A stretch of DNA of 16,201 nt. It comes from SURF-55 sp040755195. GTDB lineage: Bacteria; Bacillota; Desulfotomaculia; Desulfotomaculales; Ammonificaceae. Below are positions 1 to 7,129 of the stretch, piece after piece. The notes beneath the pieces are model-generated. The model was not told the DNA's origin. It saw only the letters and a program-made list of their open reading frames with translations, and did no database searches. The position numbers were made by a program, and so were the translations under genes. The stretch spans positions 1-16,201 of the forward strand of contig JBFMBL010000056.1 in the NCBI GenBank assembly GCA_040755195.1, read 5' to 3'. The first letter of the stretch is position 1. Every line of letters starts with the position of its first letter.

Positions 1-418
1 TCGGACGTCGTACGTCGGACCTCGGACCTGTTTTCAGACGCGCGACGGCGCGCATCAACGCCGCCCGCGCCCGTTCGAAATCGACGTCAGGCCCCCGCGC
101 CGCAAGGCGCCGTTCGGCCCGTTCCCGCGCCGCCTCCGCCCGTTCGAGATCTATATCCTCGGGATGCTCGGCAGCCCCGGTTAGAAGGATCACACGGTTT
201 TCGTGGATTTCGAGCAGCCCGCCGGTAATAACAAATCTCGATTCTGCGGCCTCGTGAGCAATTCGCACCAGCCCGGTTTTCAACAGCGTAATCAGAGGGG
301 CGTGGTGGGGCAGGATGCCCAGGTCTCCCTCGGTTCCCGGAACAACCACAAAGCGGGCGTCCCCATCATAAACCACACGCTCCGGCGTAATAATGAGGAC
401 GCGCTGTGACGCGTTCAC
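1..418 (-). CDS. atpC: F1Fo ATP synthase epsilon subunit, 3' end beyond window
   Basis: Central-stalk subunit of the F1 sector, which couples rotation to catalysis and can inhibit ATP hydrolysis. Translation from a GTG at 418-416 gives an N-terminal beta-sandwich with the family motifs VVVPGTEGDLGILPHHAPL (about residues 24-42) and FVITGGLLEI (about 63-72). A charged Glu/Arg/Ala helical C-terminus follows. The GTG overlaps the atpD stop codon (GTGA), indicating translational coupling and fixing the start. 139 codons are visible without a stop, already the usual full length of the family (about 130-140). The last codons (GPRSDVRRP) are encoded by repeat DNA like that at 7172-7191, so the C-terminus may have been overrun by a dispersed repeat. 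Identity is secure; the true end is not visible. Confidence 0.93.
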   Translation of the reverse strand, partial: MNASQRVLIITPERVVYDGDARFVVVPGTEGDLGILPHHAPLITLLKTGLVRIAHEAAESRFVITGGLLEIHENRVILLTGAAEHPEDIDLERAEAARERAERRLAARGPDVDFERARAALMRAVARLKTGPRSDVRRP

Positions 419-1842
419 GAGGCGGCGTCCTCCCTGCGCGCCGCGGTTTGCCGTCCCTTTTCCACTACTTCGTCAATCGTCCCCGCCATGTAAAAGGCGT
501 CCTCGTCAAGTTCGTCGTGCCGGCCTTCAACAATTTCCTTGAAACCGCGGATGGTTTCCGCGATGGGGACGTACCGGCCCGGACGTCCGGTAAAACTCTC
601 GGCCACGTGGAAGGGTTGCGAGAGAAAGCGCTGAATCCGCCGGGCCCTTGCTACCATCAACTTGTCCGCGTCCGAGAGTTCTTCCATCCCCAGGATGGCG
701 ATGATGTCCCTTAATTCTCTGTACCGCTGGAGGACCTCCTGAACCCGCCGGGCGACGCTGAAGTGTTCCTTGCCGACCACGTCCGGGTCAAGGATGCGCG
801 AGGTGGAATCGAGAGGATCGACCGCCGGGTAGATGCCCTGTTCCGAAATGGCGCGGGAGAGGACGACCGTCCCGTCAAGGTGCTGGAAGGTGGTGGCCGG
901 AGCGGGGTCGGTAAGGTCGTCCGCCGGAACGTACACCGCCTGCACGGAGGTGATAGACCCTTTGTCGGTGGAAGTGATCCGTTCCTGTAATTGCCCCATT
1001 TCCGTCGCCAGCGTGGGCTGGTAGCCTACGGACGAAGGAAGGCGGCCCAGGAGCGCCGAGACCTCGCTTCCCGCCTGGGCGTACCTGAAGATGTTATCGA
1101 TGAAGAGCAAGATGTCCGCGTTTTCCTCGTCGCGGAAGAATTCGGCCATGGACAAACCCGACAACGCTACCCGCCAGCGGGCTCCCGGCGGTTCGTTCAT
1201 CTGCCCGAAAACCATGGTGGTCCGCTCGATGACTCCGGACTCGGTCATGGAGGCCAGGAGTTCGGCTCCCTCGCGTGTACGTTCCCCCACACCCACGAAA
1301 ACCGAGATGCCCCCGTGCTCCTTCGCGATGTTGTTGATGAGTTCCATGACGATTACCGTCTTTCCGACGCCGGCGCCGCCGAACATCCCGATTTTGCCGC
1401 CCTTGACGAAGGGCACGAGGAGGTCGATGACCTTGATCCCCGTTTCCAACTGCTCAACGGCGGTGGACTGCTCGAGAAGCGGGGGGGCGCTCCGGTGAAT
1501 CGGGTAGTGCTTCCCGGTAGTCACCGGACCCCGGTCGTCAATGGGGCGTCCGAGGACGTCAAACAACCGTCCAAGGACCTCTCTGCCGACCGGCACCTGG
1601 ATCGGGCGCCCGGTATCGTGCACCGCCATTCCCCGCGTCAGGCCCTCGGTGGCTGAGAGTGCGATACACCGCACGAGTTCGTCGCCGAGGTGAAGCACGA
1701 CCTCCAGCGTCAAGGGACCGCCGCGGCCCGAGGGGTCGGTGAAGCCGTCCACCACGAGGGCGTTGAAGATCTCCGGCAGTTCGCCGGGCGGGAATCGGAC
1801 GTCCACGATGATGCCGATTACGCGTACCACTTCTCCCTGCAT
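415..1842 (-). CDS. atpD: F1Fo ATP synthase beta subunit (catalytic)
   Basis: Catalytic subunit of F1; each beta binds and interconverts ADP+Pi and ATP. The 475-residue product is full length. It carries the P-loop GGAGVGKT (155-162), the catalytic glutamate in VGERTREG (E187), the Walker B stretch ILLFIDNIFR, the GYQPTLATEMG segment, and a variant of the DELSEED lever motif (EELSDAD, about residue 390). The start shown (ATG at 1842-1840) directly abuts a 100-N gap. The same 127 bases that begin this gene recur at 1943-2069, there preceded by a strong ribosome binding site, so the real gene is almost certainly continuous from 2069 once the gap and one copy are removed. It overlaps atpC by 4 bases. 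Small substitutions (for example IFRYAQ where IFRFTQ is usual) do not touch catalytic residues. Confidence 0.97.
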   Translation of the reverse strand: MQGEVVRVIGIIVDVRFPPGELPEIFNALVVDGFTDPSGRGGPLTLEVVLHLGDELVRCIALSATEGLTRGMAVHDTGRPIQVPVGREVLGRLFDVLGRPIDDRGPVTTGKHYPIHRSAPPLLEQSTAVEQLETGIKVIDLLVPFVKGGKIGMFGGAGVGKTVIVMELINNIAKEHGGISVFVGVGERTREGAELLASMTESGVIERTTMVFGQMNEPPGARWRVALSGLSMAEFFRDEENADILLFIDNIFRYAQAGSEVSALLGRLPSSVGYQPTLATEMGQLQERITSTDKGSITSVQAVYVPADDLTDPAPATTFQHLDGTVVLSRAISEQGIYPAVDPLDSTSRILDPDVVGKEHFSVARRVQEVLQRYRELRDIIAILGMEELSDADKLMVARARRIQRFLSQPFHVAESFTGRPGRYVPIAETIRGFKEIVEGRHDELDEDAFYMAGTIDEVVEKGRQTAARREDAAS

Positions 1843-1942
1843 NNNNNNNNNNNNNNNNNNNNNNNNNNNNNNNNNNNNNNNNNNNNNNNNNNNNNNNNNN
1901 NNNNNNNNNNNNNNNNNNNNNNNNNNNNNNNNNNNNNNNNNN
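1843..1942. other. 100-N assembly gap
   Basis: Exactly 100 unknown bases, the default size for a gap of unknown length. The two flanks are identical for 127 bases (1716-1842 and 1943-2069), which means the two contigs really overlap. The gap probably holds no missing sequence. Confidence 0.97.
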
Positions 1943-2069
1943 GACCGCCGCGGCCCGAGGGGTCGGTGAAGCCGTCCACCACGAGGGCGTTGAAGATCTC
2001 CGGCAGTTCGCCGGGCGGGAATCGGACGTCCACGATGATGCCGATTACGCGTACCACTTCTCCCTGCAT
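1943..2069 (-). other. atpD: duplicated 5' end of atpD (assembly overlap)
   Basis: Base-for-base copy of 1716-1842, encoding the first 42 codons of the beta subunit (MQGEVVRVIG...). This copy, not the one at 1842, carries the native upstream sequence: AGGAGG followed by AAACA and ATG at 2069-2067. The length of 127 matches a common maximum k-mer of short-read assemblers, so this is best read as two contig ends sharing one k-mer overlap that were scaffolded without merging. In the genome there should be a single atpD starting here. Confidence 0.93.
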
Positions 2070-2074
2070 TGTTT

Positions 2075-2080
2075 CCTCCT
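2075..2080 (-). promoter_or_regulatory. ribosome binding site of atpD
   Basis: On the minus strand GAGGAGGAAACA precedes ATG at 2069-2067, giving AGGAGG with 5 bases of spacing. It shows that the true atpD start lies on the right side of the gap. Confidence 0.9.
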
Positions 2081-2135
2081 CGAAAATAGTGCTTCTTTCA
2101 GTGGGCGCGATTATAAGCAACGCATTGCTACATTT

Positions 2136-2241
2136 GAGAAGTGGGAGGTGGGAGGTTAGAGGTGAGATGCTGGTGGGAATTCGCTTATTTAAGCGAATTC
2201 CTTCGAGAATCCCACTTCCAACTTCGCACTTCTCACTTCTC
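2136..2241. repeat. long inverted word-repeat between atpG and atpD
   Basis: The left arm is made of purine words (GAGAAGTGGGAGGTGGGAGG...) and the right arm of their complements (CCCACTTCC, CTTCGCACTTCTCACTTCTC). At the centre is a perfect 12-bp stem with a TT loop (GGAATTCGCTTA / TAAGCGAATTCC, 2176-2201). It lies in the 415-base gap 2070-2484, which holds no gene. In an atp transcript it would fold into a long hairpin upstream of the atpD ribosome binding site. The rest of the gap holds a weaker inverted pair (around 2354-2371 and 2447-2464, sharing TGCTGGGCA-type words) and a TATAAT on the minus strand at 2110-2115. Confidence 0.85.
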
Positions 2242-2484
2242 GATTGCGTCTCCGCCGGTCTTCCTTGCACTGCATCACTTCTCGCCGCGTTCCGTGTATG
2301 TTACAACACTGCTTCTAAATTCCAAGCTTGCGGGTCCATATTTTCATGCTTCGTGGTGCCCAGCATTCAGTCTAACATTTGTAATTGTTAACAGATGACG
2401 CCGAAGAACTCAAACCGTGGTATCTTGCTATCGGTATCAGATCCTTCTGAGTGCTGGGCATGGGCGACTTCTTTGAGGGTGTTC

Positions 2485-3315
2485 TCACTCCAGTGCCTCA
2501 GCCGCCGTGACGATGTCGAGGAGTTCGCCGGTGATCGCCGCCTGCCGCAAACGGTACAGCCTGAATGTCAACCGGTCGATCATCTCGTCGGCGCTCCGGG
2601 TGGCCCGGTCCATGGCCGCCAGGCGGGCGGCGTGCTCGCTGGCCTTCGACTCGGTAAGAGCGTGGAATAAGGCTTCTTCGATGAACAGCGGGAGCACGGC
2701 GCTGAGGATTTCTTCCGCTCCGGGTTCGAAGAGGTAGTTCTTTGCGGGTTCCTCGCTGACCGGAACGGGAATGAGAGGCGCCACCATCGTGCGGTGTTCG
2801 AAGAAGCTGATAAACTCGCTGTAAACCAGATCGATCCGGTCGTAATCGCCCCGCTCGTAACCGTGTATTATGTGGTGTGCGATCGAACGCGCGTCCTTTA
2901 TGTGGACGTTTTCATCAAGGTCCACAAACCCTCCGGCTGTCTCCAGCCCCCTGAAGTTTAAAAAATTCACCGCTTTCCGGCCCGCCGCCACAAAAACCGC
3001 TTCCGGGTAGGCCTTGGCCTCCTTCAGTGCGCGGCGGAGGACCGGCACGTCAAAACCGCCCGAAAGTCCCTTGTCCGCGGAGACCACCACAAAGCAAGCC
3101 CGGCGAACCGCCCGGACGTTGAGCAGGGGGTGGTGGACCTGGTGCGCGGCCCCCGCGATCCGGCTTAAAACCTCGCGCAGCAGTTCTTCGTAAGGCCGCG
3201 CGGCCTCGACGACGGCTTGCGCCCGTCCGGCTTTGGCCATCGATACGGCCTTCATCGCCTGTGTCACCTGGCGTATGCTGCGGATACCCCGGATCTGGTT
3301 CCTGATTTCACGCAT
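2485..3315 (-). CDS. atpG: F1Fo ATP synthase gamma subunit
   Basis: Central rotor shaft of F1, joining the c-ring to the catalytic hexamer. The 276-residue product begins MREIRNQIRGIRSIRQVTQA, the conserved N-terminal coiled-coil helix, followed by MKAVSMAKAGRAQ. The middle Rossmann-like part contains SADKGLSGGFD, and the C-terminal helix (ASEHAARLAAMDRAT...RLRQAAITGELLDIV) completes the coiled coil. The start at 3315 is chosen because the family N-terminus begins exactly there; longer in-frame extensions upstream lie inside atpA and are not homologous. It overlaps the end of atpA by 8 bases, implying coupled translation. Downstream a 415-base non-coding gap separates it from atpD. Confidence 0.96.
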   Translation of the reverse strand: MREIRNQIRGIRSIRQVTQAMKAVSMAKAGRAQAVVEAARPYEELLREVLSRIAGAAHQVHHPLLNVRAVRRACFVVVSADKGLSGGFDVPVLRRALKEAKAYPEAVFVAAGRKAVNFLNFRGLETAGGFVDLDENVHIKDARSIAHHIIHGYERGDYDRIDLVYSEFISFFEHRTMVAPLIPVPVSEEPAKNYLFEPGAEEILSAVLPLFIEEALFHALTESKASEHAARLAAMDRATRSADEMIDRLTFRLYRLRQAAITGELLDIVTAAEALE

Positions 3316-4876
3316 ATTTCTCAGCCCGGTCCTTTTCTTTTTCGTTTTTAAGGCCGTGCTCAATCCTGAAACGCTCGAGCAGTTGTTCCAGCATCTGCCG
3401 GAGCAACCGTTCGTCTTCATCTTTCAGTTCAGCGTTTTTCCTGATCCGTTCCCCCAGTGCCGCTTGCTCGCGCCTGAGCAAGTCGAGCAATTCATCCTCG
3501 AACTGTTTCACAAGCTCGACCGGGATCTCGTCCAGGTACCCATTGACGCCTGCGTACAGCGACACAACCATTTCCTCCAAAGAATAAGGTTGGTACTGTT
3601 TTTGTTTCAGCAGTTCCACCAGGCGGGCGCCGTGAGTCAGCCGGGCGCGGGTGGTACGGTCGAGATCGGTCCCGAAATGCGCGAAGGCCTTTAATTCCTG
3701 GTACCGCGCCAGATCAAGGCGCAACCGCCCGGTCACCTGACGCATGGCCTTTGTCTGTGCGCTGCCGCCGACCCGCGAGACCGACAGGCCGACGTTGATC
3801 GCCGGACGTATACCGGCGTAGAAAAGCTCCGACTCGAGATAAATCTGGCCGTCCGTAATGGAGATAACGTTGGTCGGGATGTAGGCCGAAATGTCACCCT
3901 GCTGGGTTTCAACGATGGGAAGCGCGGTCAGGGAGCCGCCGCCGTTTTTCTGGTCAAGCTGGGCGGCCCGCTCCAGAAGGCGGGAGTGCAGATAGAAGAT
4001 GTCGCCCGGGAAGGCTTCCCGCCCCGGGGGCCGCCGCAGCAGGAGGGATATCTCCCGGTAAGCCGTGGCGTGCCGGGAAAGGTCGTCATAGACGATCAGC
4101 ACGTCGCCTCCTTCGTCCATGAATTTTTCGGCGATGGCCGTTGCGGCGTAAGGAGCGATGAACAACATCGGCGCGGGGTCGGCGGCGGTAGCGGCCACGA
4201 CTATGGAGTAGTCCATGGCCTTTTTTTCGCGGAGTTTCTGGACTACCCGGGCCACGGCGGAGGCCTTTTGTCCGATGGCCACGTAAACGCACAGCACGCC
4301 CTGGTCGCGCTGGTTGATGATGGCATCCACGGCGATTGCGGTCTTCCCGGTTTGCCGGTCGCCGAGGATCAACTCCCTCTGTCCCCGGCCGATTGGTATC
4401 ACGGCGTCGATCGCCTTGATCCCGGTTTGAAGCGGCCGGCTTACGGGTGCGCGTGCGGTCACCCCGGGAGCGAACCGCTCAACCGGCCGGTATTCTTCCG
4501 CGCTCAAGGGTCCCCGGCCGTCGAGGGGCGTACCGACGGGACTCAGCACCCGGCCGACCAGTTGCCCGCCCACCGGCACCGAGACGACCCGGCCCGTGCG
4601 CCTGACCTGGTCTCCTTCGCGGATCTGGTGAAACTCCCCAAGGATTACGCAACCTATCCGTTCCTCTTCCAGGTTCAGGGCGATACCCGGTACGTCGTCC
4701 GGAAACTCCACCAGTTCGCCGAATACCGTCCGGGACATCCCGTAAACCTGGGCGACACCGTCGCCGACACGCACGACGTTGCCTACCTCGCTCAACTCGG
4801 CCGTGACTTCGTACCGCTCGAGCTGCTGTCTGATTATGGAGCTAAGTTCATCCAACTTAAGGCTAATGGGTATCAC
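3308..4876 (-). CDS. atpA: F1Fo ATP synthase alpha subunit (non-catalytic nucleotide binding)
   Basis: Alternates with beta in the F1 hexamer and supplies the arginine finger to the catalytic sites. The 522-residue product carries the P-loop GDRQTGKT (172-179), the VYDDLSRHATAYREISLLLRR segment in Walker B surroundings, and the arginine-finger motif SVSRVGGSAQ. The C-terminus has a highly charged extra tail (KNEKEKDRAEKYA). The start is uncertain. The GTG at 4876 fits the reading frame but its own bases are part of the only Shine-Dalgarno-like string (AAAAGGTGA). An ATT at 4867 has that string at normal spacing, and a TTG at 4855 matches the usual family N-terminus (DELSSIIRQQLE). Upstream, 160 bases of word-repeat separate it from atpH. 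Confidence 0.96.
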   Translation of the reverse strand: MIPISLKLDELSSIIRQQLERYEVTAELSEVGNVVRVGDGVAQVYGMSRTVFGELVEFPDDVPGIALNLEEERIGCVILGEFHQIREGDQVRRTGRVVSVPVGGQLVGRVLSPVGTPLDGRGPLSAEEYRPVERFAPGVTARAPVSRPLQTGIKAIDAVIPIGRGQRELILGDRQTGKTAIAVDAIINQRDQGVLCVYVAIGQKASAVARVVQKLREKKAMDYSIVVAATAADPAPMLFIAPYAATAIAEKFMDEGGDVLIVYDDLSRHATAYREISLLLRRPPGREAFPGDIFYLHSRLLERAAQLDQKNGGGSLTALPIVETQQGDISAYIPTNVISITDGQIYLESELFYAGIRPAINVGLSVSRVGGSAQTKAMRQVTGRLRLDLARYQELKAFAHFGTDLDRTTRARLTHGARLVELLKQKQYQPYSLEEMVVSLYAGVNGYLDEIPVELVKQFEDELLDLLRREQAALGERIRKNAELKDEDERLLRQMLEQLLERFRIEHGLKNEKEKDRAEKYA

Positions 4877-4895
4877 CTTTTCTAAAAGTGTATCT

Positions 4896-5034
4896 ATTCA
4901 GGGTCAGAATCCAGTAGCCAGAAGTCGGAAGTCAGAATATGGTTCGATAAGGCATCAGGAAGTAAAACATGCATATTTTTTAAGTTACTGCGATTCTATA
5001 TTCTGAATTCTGGCTACTGACTTCTGAATTCGGA
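4896..5034. repeat. long inverted word-repeat between atpH and atpA
   Basis: Left arm (4896-4940) and right arm (4996-5034) are imperfect inverted copies built of CAGAAGTC/CAGAATTC-type words. They share the perfect 12-mer CAGTAGCCAGAA (4912-4923, inverted at 5008-5019). About 55 unrelated AT-rich bases lie between them. It fills the atpH-atpA gap and would form a hairpin in an operon transcript just upstream of atpA. The word used differs from those at 2136-2241 and 7130-7230, but the design is the same. Confidence 0.85.
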
Positions 5035-5036
5035 CC

Positions 5037-5576
5037 TTAAACCCGTGCCTCCAAAACTCTGCCGAGAGACTTCAAACGCCCTTTGATGCTGGCGTCGATC
5101 ACGCAGTCTCCGGCTGTCAGGATAAGCCCGCCGAGCAAACCGGCATCCACGGAGAACTCCACCTCCGGCTTCATGCCGGTCAGACGGGCGGCGGCTTCAA
5201 GGATTTCGCGCCGCAAGCCGTCAGGCAAAGCGAGCGCGGAAACCACCCGCACCTCAACCCGTTTTTCCGCCTTGCGGCTCAGGGCCGCAAAAGACCTGGT
5301 GATATGGGGAAGGTGCCTCTCTCTCCCGTGGTTGATTAAGATTTTCAGGAACCGTAGTGTCAGCGTTGACAACCGGGATTCCAGAACGGCGTCGAGGGCG
5401 GCCGCCTTCCTGTTTGACGGGAGGCGGGTGTTCCACAGGGAGCGGAATTCCGGCACTTGAGCCAGGGCTTCGTCCAGTTCCGCCAGTTCACGGCGAGTTT
5501 GTTCAACCCGGTCTTCACGCTTTGCCGCCGCAAACAGGGCCCGGCTGTAACTCGAGGCTATCTTGGGATCCGGCAT
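5037..5576 (-). CDS. atpH: F1Fo ATP synthase delta subunit
   Basis: Peripheral-stalk subunit that fixes the b dimer to the top of F1. The 179-residue length is standard. The N-terminal helical domain starts MPDPKIASSYSRALFAAAKR, and the C-terminal part has the family signature around VRVVSALALPDGLRREI and EFSVDAGLLGGLILTAGDCVIDASIKGRL. The start ATG at 5576 lies inside the end of atpF (19-base overlap), with AGGAGG (of AAAGGAGGTCGG) upstream inside atpF. The gene ends just before the repeat-filled gap that precedes atpA. Confidence 0.95.
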   Translation of the reverse strand: MPDPKIASSYSRALFAAAKREDRVEQTRRELAELDEALAQVPEFRSLWNTRLPSNRKAAALDAVLESRLSTLTLRFLKILINHGRERHLPHITRSFAALSRKAEKRVEVRVVSALALPDGLRREILEAAARLTGMKPEVEFSVDAGLLGGLILTAGDCVIDASIKGRLKSLGRVLEARV

Positions 5577-6061
5577 CGCTTCCCGCCGACCTCCTTTACG
5601 GCTTCATGCACCAGTCGCAAATGCTGTTCCCGGTCGATGATTTGCCCGGCCACCTTCTCCGTAGCAACCAGAACCAGCCCGGCGAGCTCTTCCCGCAAGA
5701 TTTTGCGCGCCTCGTCACGTTCCCGTTCGATTGCCGCGATGGTCCTGGCTTTAAGGCCGTCCGCGTCGATGCGAGCCTGCTCCAAGACCCGCCTGACGCT
5801 GCTTTCCGCTTCGCTTTCTGCACGGGCGACTATGGCGCGCGCCTGTTCCCGGGCTTCCACCAGCAACTCCTGCCGGCGCCGGAGCAAGTTCCCGGCCTCT
5901 TCCCGGTTCCTTTCGGTGGTCGCGAGCTCTTCGGCCACCAGCCGCCGCCGGTCGTCCAGGACCTTGAGAAGCGGCCGGTACGCAAAAATCCTCAGGAGAA
6001 CAAGTAGGAGCAGGAAATGAAACACCTGTGCAGCCAGCGTGGCGTTAAAACTCAGGTCCAG
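5558..6061 (-). CDS. atpF: F1Fo ATP synthase b subunit, probable CTG start
   Basis: Membrane-anchored peripheral-stalk subunit: one N-terminal transmembrane helix and a long charged coiled coil that dimerises and holds F1 static. From a CTG at 6061-6059 the product starts MDLSFNATLAAQVFHFLLLL, which matches the conserved family N-terminus (FNATL...FHFL), then FAYRPLLKVLDDRR and the coiled coil to residue 167. The shorter alternative, GTG at 6025, would cut off the conserved FNATLAAQ and half of the membrane helix. An in-frame TGA lies just upstream of the CTG, so no ATG, GTG or TTG can include this N-terminus. GGGGGTGA at 6075-6068 is well placed as the ribosome binding site for the CTG. The gene overlaps atpH. 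Confidence 0.88.
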   Translation of the reverse strand: MDLSFNATLAAQVFHFLLLLVLLRIFAYRPLLKVLDDRRRLVAEELATTERNREEAGNLLRRRQELLVEAREQARAIVARAESEAESSVRRVLEQARIDADGLKARTIAAIERERDEARKILREELAGLVLVATEKVAGQIIDREQHLRLVHEAVKEVGGKRCRIPR

Positions 6062-6067
6062 GGCCGG

Positions 6068-6075
6068 TCACCCCC
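6068..6075 (-). promoter_or_regulatory. ribosome binding site deciding the atpF start
   Basis: Minus-strand GGGGGTGA followed by CCGGCC and then CTG at 6061-6059. The spacing (6 bases after the A) is canonical for that CTG and too long for the GTG at 6025. Confidence 0.65.
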
Positions 6076-6100
6076 GTACAGGCTAGATTATTCCTTAAAG

Positions 6101-6334
6101 CTACCGGATGTGCCCCAACAGCAGAAACGCGATAACAACGGCAATCAGCGGCACTGTCTCGATAAGGCCGACCGAAATGAGCATAAGGGTCAGAAGCTGC
6201 CCGCGCAGCTCCGGCTGGCGGGCAATCCCCTCGATGGCTTTGCTGGTGGCGAGACCGTTGCCGATGGCCGCGCCGATAGCCGCCAACCCTGCCACAATAG
6301 CCATGCCTATAGCTGCGGCCGCGCTTAAATCCAC
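6101..6334 (-). CDS. atpE: F1Fo ATP synthase c subunit (rotor ring)
   Basis: Proteolipid of the membrane rotor; a ring of these hairpins carries the coupling ion. From GTG at 6334 it is 77 residues with two transmembrane helices and the polar loop ARQPE. The ion-binding carboxylate is E59 in GLIETVPLI. In helix 1 the position that is glutamine in well-studied sodium-type rings is asparagine here (IGNG, N26), as in proton-type Bacillus rings, while the residue after the glutamate is threonine instead of alanine. GTG at 6334 is preferred because AGGAAGGA lies 10 bases upstream. A TTG at 6355 in the same frame would overlap atpB and the binding site. The atpB stop lies 7 bases before the start. 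Confidence 0.93.
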   Translation of the reverse strand: MDLSAAAAIGMAIVAGLAAIGAAIGNGLATSKAIEGIARQPELRGQLLTLMLISVGLIETVPLIAVVIAFLLLGHIR

Positions 6335-6341
6335 CTGTGGA

Positions 6342-7124
6342 TCATCCTTCCTCAAAGGTCGCCATGGAGATATAGGCGATGCTTAAAATGGTAAATATAA
6401 AGGCCTGAATCAGCGATATGAAGACGCCGAATCCCAGCCACAACACCGATGCCGCAAAACCCCCGGCCAGTTCGCCGACACCGGTGATCAACCCCAGCAA
6501 GGCGAGGATCATGATCTCCTTGCCTTTCATATTTCCGAAGAGACGGAAGGCGAGCGTCACCGGTTTGGCCGCTTCCTCCACCAGCCTGATCGGAAGGAAA
6601 AACGGGTAAGGCTTGATGAAATCCCTCAGGTATTCACCGCGCCGGTAGCGCAGCCCCCAGGCGTGGAGCGCGACAAAGGTTACCGCGGCCAGCGCAAAGG
6701 TGGTCTGGTGATCGGCGGTCGGCGCCGAGAGGGTAGGAACCAGCCCCAGCAGGTTGGCGACGGAGATGAACAGCAGGAAAGTCAAGGCCAACTGAAGGAC
6801 GCCGTTACTCCGGCGCGGGTTCATAGAATCCTCTATCAAATCGCGCACGAAATCGATAATGAGTTCAAATAACGCCGCCAGGCGTCCCGGCCGGCGGACA
6901 TCAGCGCTTCTGGCAGCCGCCAGAACCAGCAGCAGAACAATTGCCATGGTGACCCAGGTAAAAATGATCGTGCGCGGGTTAAGGTCTACCGGATAGCCGA
7001 GGATTTTGCCCAGTCGCCACGGCTGTTCCGGGATGTGCCAGACGTTAAGGGCCTCACCGACACGGTCGATAATAGAGACTTCCGGTGTTTGTCCCGCTTG
7101 AGGAATCAACCTTGCTGCCTCCAT
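6342..7124 (-). CDS. atpB: F1Fo ATP synthase a subunit (stator ion channel)
   Basis: Integral membrane subunit forming the two ion half-channels against the c-ring. The 260-residue product has a hydrophilic N-terminus and about five to six hydrophobic segments. It includes the essential arginine in LAFRLFGNMKGKEI (about residue 190), the NLLGLVP motif and the C-terminal amphipathic helix with SLIQAFIFTILSIAYI. The ATG at 7124 has no ribosome binding site upstream; its own bases are part of ATGGAGG. A TTG at 7109 in frame has that GGAGG at ideal spacing and may be the real start, shortening the N-terminus by five residues. It is first in the operon; no atpI-like gene precedes it. Confidence 0.95.
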   Translation of the reverse strand: MEAARLIPQAGQTPEVSIIDRVGEALNVWHIPEQPWRLGKILGYPVDLNPRTIIFTWVTMAIVLLLVLAAARSADVRRPGRLAALFELIIDFVRDLIEDSMNPRRSNGVLQLALTFLLFISVANLLGLVPTLSAPTADHQTTFALAAVTFVALHAWGLRYRRGEYLRDFIKPYPFFLPIRLVEEAAKPVTLAFRLFGNMKGKEIMILALLGLITGVGELAGGFAASVLWLGFGVFISLIQAFIFTILSIAYISMATFEEG

Positions 7125-7129
7125 TAGTC

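Noticed and set aside
991..1656. Long plus-strand open frame opposite atpD
   Set aside because: Antisense shadow of a well-conserved coding gene; no homology or ribosome binding site.
1818..2270. Minus-strand protein crossing the N gap
   Set aside because: Made of repeat DNA, the duplicated atpD start and Ns; assembly artefact.
3986..4885. Long plus-strand open frame opposite atpA
   Set aside because: Antisense to a secure atpA frame; composition is that of a GC-rich shadow.
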